Source: Ulva prolifera (lineage: Eukaryota; Chlorophyta; Ulvophyceae; Ulvales; Ulvaceae). From it: 64,000 nt of DNA. The notes beneath the pieces are model-generated. The model did no database searches, was not told the origin of the DNA, and saw only the letters and a list, made by a program, of their open reading frames with translations. Where the stretch lies: contig CM041198.1 of assembly GCA_023078555.1 (NCBI GenBank), positions 8,231,836 through 8,295,835 of the forward strand, given 5' to 3'. The position numbers were made by a program, and so were the translations under genes. Of this stretch, positions 1-8,110 are shown in pieces; within the stretch, counting starts at the first letter, position 1; each line of letters begins with the position of its first letter.

Positions 1-457
1 GGGAGTCGGCACATCTGACTAGTTGCTATGGTCCAAGTGCATCGCCAGGGCAGCAGATTCCTGGCATCGAGGCCGCTGGCATGTGACTGTGGTGGTTGTG
101 GCCTGGCATCTGGCCGCATGTGATGCCGTGCAGGCAGCATGGTGAGCCTCAACAGGGCGAGCTCCCGCATGAGGCGGGGTGACTGTAGAGGAAGCTGTTG
201 CCAAAGGGGGGAGGGGGGCCCCTAGGGCGGTTCCTGGATGTGCAGTGACTAGACGCAGTGTGTTCCGCAGTGTCGTGCTTGCACCCACAGTGCGAGCTAG
301 AGTCTGGCGTAAGTAGATGGGTTGAATTTTTTTTTATTGGTTCAAGGTGTTCTGAATGTCCAGCGGTGAGGAGAGAGTGTGTGTGTGGTGGGGACGCAAG
401 ATGGCAACCGTAGGTCTGTGAACTACACATCAACGATATGCACACATCAGACTTGCC
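1..457. other. No gene recognised
   Basis: I see no convincing coding exon here. Short open frames exist on both strands but they lack recognisable motifs. A short GT-rich run lies near 378-390. Confidence 0.4.
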
Positions 458-1144
458 TTGCAGGCTCCACCCGAGCCTGAGCATCGCCGCCGACGTGGGC
501 CACCCAGGGTGTCCAAACGTCTCGGCATGCATGATCAGCCGTCCAAACAAAGCCCTCTCACAATCACGTACTCGAATCTTACCCGTGAGAAGGTCGTGGC
601 TGTCATGTGGTTGGCATACCTTGAACAACGATTTGAGAAGCGTGGTCGCGACAATAAGGTCACTGGAGAGTGGTTGCGTGGTGTGATAACACACGAACTA
701 GGGTCACTAGCCCCGTTTATGGACTCCGTTGAGCCCGGTCTTGTGCGTGTGCTAATGTCTGCTCGTTCGGGTCTGTCTCCTTTCTTGTGTAGGCACCGTA
801 GTGAAAAGCATTTGGAATATTCACGTGCTGCTGATGTCTTCACATCCTACATCGCACGTGCACCCATCGGGGCAGTTCTGCCACCTGTCCCAGTGGCACA
901 TCGTGATCGGCATGTCTCCGCCGTTGCGGTTTTGGTGCGGCAGTTGCTCGCACGGCCAGGTCCTTATGACAGTGCCTCTGGTGTTTCGTGGTCTGATGTA
1001 GCGGTTGTGCTTATTGTCGGTGTTGATGGTGTTGGTGGTGATGCTGGGGTGTCGGGTGTTGCAAATCGCCCGTCCCCTCTCGGTGAATTGGCTCGTGTTG
1101 TTGCATTCTGTGGCGCAAGTCAGGGTTTGCGTGTGTATTCCTAG
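458..1144 (+). CDS. Unidentified open frame ending in a LINE-type 3' tail
   Basis: An open frame of 228 codons runs from an ATG at 458 to a stop at 1142-1144. Its middle part (residues about 40-110) has a mixed, protein-like composition, while the last 80 residues are Val/Gly-rich and less convincing. I recognise no domain. The stop lies inside a block of about 60 bp (roughly 1127-1190) that is nearly the same as the 3' end of the LINE at 1196-3470, so the frame is probably part of a LINE relative or a non-autonomous partner rather than a host gene. The coding sequence upstream of the shared tail does not resemble the end of the LINE protein. A chance frame is possible. Confidence 0.25.
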   Translation: MQAPPEPEHRRRRGPPRVSKRLGMHDQPSKQSPLTITYSNLTREKVVAVMWLAYLEQRFEKRGRDNKVTGEWLRGVITHELGSLAPFMDSVEPGLVRVLMSARSGLSPFLCRHRSEKHLEYSRAADVFTSYIARAPIGAVLPPVPVAHRDRHVSAVAVLVRQLLARPGPYDSASGVSWSDVAVVLIVGVDGVGGDAGVSGVANRPSPLGELARVVAFCGASQGLRVYS

Positions 1145-1195
1145 CAACGGCTCGCTGCCCGGCCTCTGTCCTTTGTAACTACATACATACATACA
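1127..1195 (+). mobile_element. LINE-family 3' terminus with tetranucleotide tail
   Basis: The stretch closely matches the end of the LINE that follows (about 3405-3470). It carries the block CTCGCTGCCCGGCCTCTGTC and ends in repeats of TACA/CATA instead of poly-A. Three further copies of this end occur in the minus orientation near 32303, 38095 and 58248. It marks a separate LINE-related insertion lying head to tail with the next one. Confidence 0.7.
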
Positions 1196-1245
1196 CATGC
1201 TTTACAGGTTCCCCGCAAATCATGCTTTACAGGTTCCCCGCAAAT
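1196..1245 (+). repeat. 25-bp tandem duplication at the LINE 5' junction
   Basis: The 25-bp unit beginning CATGCTTTACAGGTTCCCC occurs twice, at 1196-1220 and 1221-1245. The second copy is the start of readable reverse-transcriptase coding sequence in the LINE. The duplication therefore sits exactly where the 5'-truncated LINE meets the tail of the previous element. It could come from the integration event or from later slippage. Confidence 0.85.
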
Positions 1246-3396
1246 CTCTACATCGAAGGCGCACCGCCCGGCACCGCTGCAATCACGTCGCAGCGCGGCG
1301 TGCGTCAAGGCGACCCCATCAGCCCGCTGCTCTTCGCCCTGGCCCTCCAGGGTCCCCTCCAGGCAGTGCAGGCCCAGCACCAGCCACCCGGGAGGGAGGT
1401 CACGGCCGCCCTCATGGCGTATCATGACGACTGCACCATCGCCGGGCAGCGCGTGGACGCCGCCGCCGCATTCCGTGCGCTGGTCTCGGCAGCAGAGCCC
1501 CTCGGGCTGGAGCCCCAGCTGCACAAGTGCACGGCCTACTCGCGCGACCCCCAGCATGCGGGATCCGTCGCGGCCGCGCTCGGCATAACGCATGCCACGG
1601 AGGGCACCGTCATCACCGGCACGCCCATCGGCACCCCGGCGTTCGAGTCGGCGCACGCGGAAGCGACGGCCGACAAGGTGTGCGCCACCATCGAAAAGAT
1701 GATGCGCTTGCCCCTGAAAGCGCAAGACCAGTTCTTGCTGCTCACGATGTCCTGCCAACGCCGTATGCTGCACTACGCCAGGGCGGTGCCGTGGGCGCAC
1801 ATTTCCGATCACATGCGCCGGACGGAGGCGTCCGTCCTGGCTGCGGTGAATGAAATCATGCGCGTCCCGCGGGACGACACTCGTGCGGCCGCACAAGCCG
1901 TCCTTCCAGCGCGCCTCGGAGGCCTGGGCGTCACGTCCACGCCGCAGGAGGTCGCGGACGGAGCGTACCTCGCTGCGGCGGCGGTGAGCCAAAAGGCGTT
2001 CGCAGGAGGCCCCGAGTGCATGCAGCCGTACCGGGGGCCGCACGGGCAACAATTGCAGGAAACCTGGCAGGCCCTCAATGTCGCTCAGCAGCTCCATCCG
2101 GAGCTGCCCGGGCCGGCGAGCGGCGACACCATCGCCAAGGTGTTACCTGGTATGCAGCAGCGTATCACAAAGTTGGTTGCCCTGCGCCGCCGGGCAGCTC
2201 TGCTTGCCAGCCATGACGTCGCCACGCTCGAGGGTGCATGCAACTTGGCACGGCTTCGCAGCTGTGCTTGCCGTGCAGCCACCCTTTGGTTGAGCACCCT
2301 GCCGCTCTCCCAGGCGCTGCGCATGACTGACATTGAGTTCATGCTGTGCATCAGGTATCTCCTGGGCATGTCCCCAGCCCCTCCCAATGCGGTCGGCTCG
2401 CGCTGCGAATGTGGCACTCTCATACAGCCGCATGATCTCGATCACGCGATGAATTGCACACACAATGCGGGGACCTGGACTTCGCGCCACAATATCGTTG
2501 AAAAACAATGGCGCGAGATCGGGTCCCACGCGTGTGTGGCATCCACGCGCATCCCGCGCACAGCGCCGTTCGTCCGCGCGCGGCTCGCGGCCGCATCGAG
2601 GCAGATCCATGCTGGCCCGTTGGGCCCGCCCCCCCCTGCTCCGCCCCAGCCCGCCTCCCAGGTCGCGGGCCCTTCGCGTGGGGCAGCCTTGCCCGCGGCG
2701 CCGATGCCTGCAGCCCCGCCGCCGCCGCCGACCGCGCGCGCGGACGAGGCGCCGGCACCTACGCCTGCTCCGGCCGCCGACGCCGATGCTGGACACAGCG
2801 CCCACATGGGGCGCCACGCGCCAGACGCAGCGCAGGCTGCGGCCCTGGCGGCGGCGGCGGCGCCGGGTGGTCAGGATCCAGCGGGGCCTGGGGAGCAGGC
2901 CGCTGCCGCGCAGGCAACGGCGCTGGATGCGGTGTTCAGGGCAGTGGCCCAGGAGAAACTGGGGGACATCATGTTTATGCCGCCGGGCGACCCTTTGTGC
3001 ATAGGAGATGTGTCGGTTGTGAACCCCTGTGCTGGTTCCTATTGCGGCCGTGCGGCCCGCGAGGACGGGGGTGCTGCGGAGACGCGGGACGTGCAGAAAC
3101 GCACTGCTTATCGTTTGTACGACCCTGATGCGTATAGTTTCGTGCCGTTGTCGCATGAGACGCATGGTCGCTTGGGGCGGCCTGCCATGAATCACTTGAA
3201 TCGGCTGGCGGAGGTTGCGTCTCGGTGTGGTAAGGTGAACCGTGCTTTGTTTGTGACGAATGCTCTGCGCCGGTTGAGTGTGGCGTTGTGCAAGGGGAAT
3301 GCTCTTGTGCTCCGTGCGGGGCTTCAATCTTTGGCTGGCATCACCGGCCGAGCTGTGGTACGTGCTCGTGCCCGGCCTAGTGCCATGACTGCGTGA
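1222..3396 (+). CDS. LINE ORF2-type protein, C-terminal 724 residues
   Basis: This frame encodes the back half of a LINE polyprotein that would copy element RNA into DNA at a nicked target. RT motif GVRQGDPISPLLF lies near residue 30. The catalytic box reads AYHDD near residue 67, where most LINEs have YADD. The thumb region follows. A Cys/His cluster (CECG then HDLDHAMNC) sits near residues 390-410. A Pro/Ala-rich linker of about 110 residues leads to a C-terminal domain with GDVSVVNP (near residue 595), a Lys-Arg-x-x-Tyr stretch and FVPL-x-x-E, a layout like PD-(D/E)xK restriction-like endonucleases. The ATG at 1222 is only the first Met in the truncated piece. High GC3 matches local host genes. 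Confidence 0.8.
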   Translation: MLYRFPANLYIEGAPPGTAAITSQRGVRQGDPISPLLFALALQGPLQAVQAQHQPPGREVTAALMAYHDDCTIAGQRVDAAAAFRALVSAAEPLGLEPQLHKCTAYSRDPQHAGSVAAALGITHATEGTVITGTPIGTPAFESAHAEATADKVCATIEKMMRLPLKAQDQFLLLTMSCQRRMLHYARAVPWAHISDHMRRTEASVLAAVNEIMRVPRDDTRAAAQAVLPARLGGLGVTSTPQEVADGAYLAAAAVSQKAFAGGPECMQPYRGPHGQQLQETWQALNVAQQLHPELPGPASGDTIAKVLPGMQQRITKLVALRRRAALLASHDVATLEGACNLARLRSCACRAATLWLSTLPLSQALRMTDIEFMLCIRYLLGMSPAPPNAVGSRCECGTLIQPHDLDHAMNCTHNAGTWTSRHNIVEKQWREIGSHACVASTRIPRTAPFVRARLAAASRQIHAGPLGPPPPAPPQPASQVAGPSRGAALPAAPMPAAPPPPPTARADEAPAPTPAPAADADAGHSAHMGRHAPDAAQAAALAAAAAPGGQDPAGPGEQAAAAQATALDAVFRAVAQEKLGDIMFMPPGDPLCIGDVSVVNPCAGSYCGRAAREDGGAAETRDVQKRTAYRLYDPDAYSFVPLSHETHGRLGRPAMNHLNRLAEVASRCGKVNRALFVTNALRRLSVALCKGNALVLRAGLQSLAGITGRAVVRARARPSAMTA

Positions 3397-3470
3397 GTGG
3401 ATTTGCGTGTGTATTCCTGGCAACGGCTCGCTGCCCGGCCTCTGTCCTTTGTAACTACATACATACACAT

Positions 3471-4258
3471 GTTATGCCGCGTGTGATACAAACAAGTTGT
3501 CCCGAGGATGCGGCGCGAACCTTTTGTTTTGTGATGTAATTAGGTCACTGCCTGAGAGGTCAATAGCTGCTGATCTCTGAGGTGTTCCATCGGTCCACAG
3601 CAGCAGTTTCCTTGTGGAGCCCACTGTTCCTCAGTGTTACACAACAGAGACACGCAGATCCGTGTGCAATGGTGTGCACACAGCGCGACTGAGACTTACA
3701 TGATGTGCTACCGATCTGCTTTGTTCGATCCTTGTGTCTCTGAATTGGGAAGTAGCATTTGTCGCGGGCGCTGCAAGTGGATCCCTAGGCGGTGACCCAG
3801 GCGCGATGCAATCGATGCTGAATCGCGATCCATGAAGTCACGACAGTATGGCTTCTGCTTCTGCAATTTGACATGACTTGCTGCAGTTCCCATTCCATAG
3901 CGGGCTGCGCGGATGATTCTGCAGCTCTGACGTGCGACAACTTGCAATTCATGAGCGCTGAAACCTGAAAATGCGTGCGAACGCGTTGACAACGGTCGGC
4001 AGCCCACAAGCCTCGCAGTCTCAGAAGCGAGCGCATGCAAGGCATACCTCCGTCTCTGATATCTCCGCTGCATATACATGTCTGGCCATGGCTGCTATTG
4101 TTTGGTTCGGTGGTGCTGTTTGCCCTTGTTGACAGAGTCCGTTGCCTGTCTCTCTTCCAGAGGTGCACCTCGTTCATAAGTCGATCAATATGGCATCTAC
4201 ATATGCAACATCATCCTTATAGACCGTCTGGTTTGTAGCATCGAAGTTTCTGCTCCGA
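3471..4258. other. Unassigned spacer between LINE and next gene
   Basis: Open frames of up to about 130 codons occur on the minus strand (3708-4177) but they overlap in different frames and show no motif. The stretch probably holds the 5' region of the gene that starts at 4259. No repeat was recognised. Confidence 0.4.
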
Positions 4259-5785
4259 ATGGAGTGCACCAGCAAATCTCTCGGACTGAACGCTCGCTCA
4301 AGCGACGTAGCGTCTCGTATCCAGGAAGCCTGCAGCACATTAAGTGGTTGTACTGATGTTGTAAATGCAGCCATCGATGCCCTCCATCGGCAACGGTCAT
4401 CTACTCAAAGGCTTCGTCAGCAGCCCGCAGTGCGAGGCAGCTTTGCCGATGCGGTCAAGCATCTGCAATCACATTATGGACCGATTGATAAGAACTTTTT
4501 GGCAGACGATCGACACTCATCTTCGTGGGATGGTGCGTTTCACAACAGTAACGACAGCAGCTCGTTAGCATTTGATTGCTCTGTCCACGGCGTGCAAAGA
4601 AACTTTACAGATCACGGTGGGCTTGCAGACAGCATTCCAGAAGAAGACAATTTAGGCGCCCATGATGACGCCATGCCATCGTATCGTCCAGCTGCACCTT
4701 CCACACTACCCATTGGGGCCTGTGCAGCCAGCCCCAGTGCCCCTCCATTCCCAACGGATGTAATGGCAGCAGCAGGCGGGCCTGCGGTCCATCAGCCTTC
4801 ACGTCCGCACGTTCAATCAGGACGGACACATCTGCACGTATCTCCTCCGTACTCCGGCGTGTCTGGTGCTTCAGCGGAAGACATGCCACTATTCTGCCAC
4901 GCCCATGAACCCAGCGCTGTCAAGCATGATGATCACCAACCCTTCACCAGTCCAGCCACGCCCAGCTCCCATCTCGCTGCGCCTGCCTCCGCCCCAGCAC
5001 TAACATCTCCCGCAGCCCTCACCTCATCTTGCTCCAGCCTCTCCCTGCCGTCTCCGTCACAGCGCAGATACGACTCATACCTCACCTCCTCAGCCGAGGA
5101 CCCCCAGATCGTGGGCATGTACGGGCACCATCCCGCAAGCCCATCCTGCCCGCCACCGCGCATCGGCAGCGTGCTCGGCGGCCGCCTGCACGTGCAGCCC
5201 TCTGCCCCTCCGGCCTCCGCGACCGAGTTCGTCGACCGCCGGAGGAGCACCGCCGGGGACGCGCCGCTGAGCGGCAAGCCCAGCCGGATCAACCTGTCGC
5301 CGATTTGCACTGCATCTCCGGGCAGCCCGTCCCCAACCAAGCGCCTGCCAGGCGACCACGACCACCACCCCGCCGATGGCGGCCCCGGGCCGCTGCCGGT
5401 TGCGTCGCCGGGCCGCAGGCATTTTGGTCGGGCGTCCTCCCAGCCGCGCGACGCGGCGCCGCAGAAGGCCGGCCGGCCGCGGCCGCTGCAGACCTCCCAG
5501 GAGCACAACCGCGTCGCCGACGGCCACCTGAAGGCGGGCCCGCAGGAGACACCGCCGCACGGCCACGCCGCTCCGCCGAGCCCCCTGGGCATGCGCAACC
5601 CCATGGCAGCTGGGCTGGCCGTGGGGCGGGAGAACGCGGAGCCACGAGCCGGCGGCCGCCCGGTGGCGACGGCGGTGCATGGCGCCAGCCCGGATGTGGC
5701 CTCGCCGTCGTCTCCATTTGGCAGGATCACCTCTCCACTGGAGGAGAGCGCCGCGATGCTGCGGAGCATGCGCCGTGGGCGCTAG
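4259..5785 (+). CDS. Long Ser/Pro-rich, probably disordered protein
   Basis: A single open frame of 508 codons begins at an ATG at 4259 and ends at 5785. I recognise no domain. Residues about 1-70 contain a possible helical stretch (RIQEACSTLSG and following). The rest is low in hydrophobics and rich in Ser, Pro, Ala and His, with many SP and TP pairs and basic patches, and ends in MLRSMRRGR. Such proteins are often phosphorylated scaffolds or regulators, but that is inference. GC at third positions rises sharply towards the C-terminus, like the other GC-rich genes here, which supports real coding. An upstream exon could exist, because the first 250 bp are less biased. The antisense frames over 4933-5914 are shadows. 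Confidence 0.6.
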   Translation: MECTSKSLGLNARSSDVASRIQEACSTLSGCTDVVNAAIDALHRQRSSTQRLRQQPAVRGSFADAVKHLQSHYGPIDKNFLADDRHSSSWDGAFHNSNDSSSLAFDCSVHGVQRNFTDHGGLADSIPEEDNLGAHDDAMPSYRPAAPSTLPIGACAASPSAPPFPTDVMAAAGGPAVHQPSRPHVQSGRTHLHVSPPYSGVSGASAEDMPLFCHAHEPSAVKHDDHQPFTSPATPSSHLAAPASAPALTSPAALTSSCSSLSLPSPSQRRYDSYLTSSAEDPQIVGMYGHHPASPSCPPPRIGSVLGGRLHVQPSAPPASATEFVDRRRSTAGDAPLSGKPSRINLSPICTASPGSPSPTKRLPGDHDHHPADGGPGPLPVASPGRRHFGRASSQPRDAAPQKAGRPRPLQTSQEHNRVADGHLKAGPQETPPHGHAAPPSPLGMRNPMAAGLAVGRENAEPRAGGRPVATAVHGASPDVASPSSPFGRITSPLEESAAMLRSMRRGR

Positions 5786-6225
5786 CTGGCCTGCAATCGC
5801 TGTGGGCCCGCGTGTGCGGCCCTTTTTGTAGACCGTGGGTGCCGTGTGTGCTGTGGCTTCGCTGCCAGGGCGGCAATGTGGTCGGAGGCCCATGTGATTG
5901 GGGCCAGGTGCCATTCTGTATCATGTGCTATTGAGCGCAGGCAACTTGTCCTGTTTCCCAGCGCCTGTGCTACGCTGTGCGTCGACAGCAATCTGTAAGT
6001 ACTGTGAGGTTTGCAAGGATCCATGTTGAGTGTTGGTGTAACCTGCCTGGTGTATCCAGCTGATATGGTGAGTGTCGCAAGCTGTGTGTGACCTGCTGGC
6101 TGTCAAGACTGTTTCACTTATCCAAAGTTCTCGGTCCTTGCATGCCATGGAGAGAGCTGCCATATTACAGCCCCTGATGATGAAAACTGGTGGTATTACT
6201 GGAGTTCGACGAGGTTCCAGGGCTT
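5786..6225. other. Spacer between convergent genes
   Basis: It lies between the stop of the Ser/Pro-rich gene (+) and the stop of the LRRC61-like gene (-), so it should hold both 3' untranslated regions. No further gene was recognised. Confidence 0.5.
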
Positions 6226-7141
6226 TCAATGCACAATCGTGGCCTCCTCCGGGTGATTTATCAGGTTTTCCAGGGTGGATTCCATGCGTTTCAGCCGGTT
6301 CCTTGCAGCTTCTATCGCAGCAGACATGCTTACTGGAACACTCAGAATGGTGACAGCAGGCACGGTCAGCATTCCCGGTGTGAACCACTGCTCTGGCGGG
6401 TCGCATCTGAACTCTGGGTTGTACAGCTTCAGCAGTTCGGTTGCTGTGTCTGCCTTGGCAAGTGTGGCGTGATACGAGCAGGTATGTGGGTTGCGCTCCC
6501 CATCCACGTTGGTCAACTTTGGCAGCGCTGACAGCACAGCGGTCTTGTAGTCTTTTTGCGAGCACACTGGACATGCCTGCAGCTGATCACCGTCTCGCAT
6601 TGGTCCTCAGGCCGCATTGCAGGTTGAGATGAACCAACAGGGCACACCTGAGAGCCATCGACATTGCGTAGGTACAGCGACCTCAGACACTTCAGACGAG
6701 ACAGCATGGCCAGATTGATATTTGACAGTGTGTTAATGGTGTTGCCTTGCAGCAGGAGGTGTTCAAGGGCATGCAGGCCATCGAGGCCCTCAACCGCTTT
6801 GAGGCGGTTGCATGTCAGAACCAGCTTGCGAAGGCTTCGCAGCCTCGCCAGACCGTGAATCTCCGAGATATCATTATTCGACAGGTCGAGTTCCACTAAG
6901 TTCACCAAAGCGTCTAGCCCAGAGATGCTCTGCAGAAATCTGGCCGTGGAGAGTCTGTTCGAAACTCACACGTTCCATCTGCTCCGTGACGCACCTGAAT
7001 ACCCCGACTTGATAATTGCAGATTATAAATGGTTTCCAAGTCGAATTTTCTCGTTGCCCCTTTGATAAGGTCGATCGTGAGCTCTCCTTGCGCTGTCTCG
7101 GCTGCCCCTTCGCGCACGCGCCTCTGCGATACCAGCGACAT
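6226..7141 (-). CDS. LRRC61-like leucine-rich-repeat protein, three exons
   Basis: The exons are 7141-6995, 6929-6648 and 6576-6226; both introns are phase 0 with GT-AG ends (CAG|GTGCGT, CAG|GTGTGC). The product is 259 residues, the length I recall for human LRRC61. An N-terminal block (LTIDLIKGATRKFDLETI) matches the family's pre-repeat segment. About four leucine-rich repeats follow (for example LVELDLSNNDISEI, LRKLVLTCNRLKAV, LEHLLLQGNTINTL). Then comes an LRR cap with a DYKTAVLSALPKL stretch and VDGER, and a C-terminal region with WF and a helical tail, which also has a counterpart in LRRC61. The function of the family is not established. Upstream in-frame codons exist to 7246, but the ATG at 7141 gives the conserved length. 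Identification is by remembered motif order. Confidence 0.75.
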
Positions 7142-8110
7142 CGTGGCCTTGCTTATTTCTGCGTTTGCTAAATGCCAACACAACGTGACCGAGTGACGCT
7201 TACTTCCACTAGGTAAGCCATTCGTGCCGCGTGCTTGATCCAGCAAGCAGAAGCACGCCCATTTCTCACGCCATGAAGGCTACTTTTTGGACCGATTCGG
7301 GCTTCAGATGCACCAAAACTGACCTGAGGCCAACAGCTTGTTCAGGTTTTGGCACACCATTCCAATTGTACTGCTCGAGCAGCTGCACTGCAGTGGCACA
7401 TGGTGCAAGGCAAAAAAAATTCATGCATGACGCGTCTTGGGTGTCACTGGACCTACATCTATGTACTGAATGGAGAATCGCATAACAAACACAGTCGACG
7501 ATGTTCTGCGCAGTCTGGCTCGAATCTTGAAAATAGGGCCATAGGATCGCACATCTGCAACGTCCGCCCTCGTCTGTCACTGGCTCGCCTCGGCATGCAG
7601 GCGCGGATTTCAACGACCTGACGACGCAATACGCTTGAAACTTTTTTATCGTGTCATATATGTTGGTCTAGTTGATGCAAGGCTCGCAACGGATGCTGCT
7701 GCTACCACCGGTGGGTGCGAGGGACATTCCATCAAGAGTCTAGCGCTTGGCCCGCGAATCGGCCAACCACATGGATGCACACAGGTAATCATCTACCTTG
7801 CAAGGGTCGCTGGGTTTGGCATCCGTCATGTTGCATGGCACCACAATGCCGGGGCACCTTTGCGACACGCGTGCATCATGGCAGGCGGGGCAGCCCGTGA
7901 TATTGCTCATAACACCCACTCACCTCGATATAAATCGTGTCAGCGTGATGTCTCCCCTTCTGTGCTGTCACTGTGTGTGGACATCTGCATCCGGGTTGAA
8001 CGCCTGTCGTTGCGGGCATTGCACTGCTGCTGTTCGCACAGGCGCACAAGCATCATTGAATTGTACGACAAGATTCGTTCTTTGGGGGAGGTCGCTGTCG
8101 GTCGGCCGTG
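7142..8110. other. Intergenic region between divergent genes
   Basis: It lies between the start of the LRRC61-like gene (-) and the start of the ubiquitin protease gene (+). An open frame at 7635-8111 (+) shows no motif. The stretch probably contains both promoters and possibly a 5' untranslated exon of the protease gene. Confidence 0.4.

Larger units (their letters stand above)
1196..3470 (+). mobile_element. 5'-truncated LINE (reverse transcriptase plus restriction-like endonuclease)
   Basis: A non-LTR retrotransposon that has lost its 5' part: the reading frame begins inside the reverse transcriptase, missing the N-terminal RT motifs and anything upstream. It ends at about 3470 in a short TACA-repeat tail preceded by an untranslated region of about 70 bp. 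The combination of RT, a Cys/His cluster and a C-terminal endonuclease-like domain points to an RLE-bearing LINE, such as the R2-like or Dualen/RandI groups known in green algae. Four shorter relatives of its 3' end occur in the window, so the family has been active repeatedly. Confidence 0.85.

Noticed and set aside
1141-3468. Long minus-strand frames (318 and 441 codons) opposite the LINE
   Set aside because: They are antisense to a frame with clear RT motifs and contain only Arg/Ala-rich sequence.
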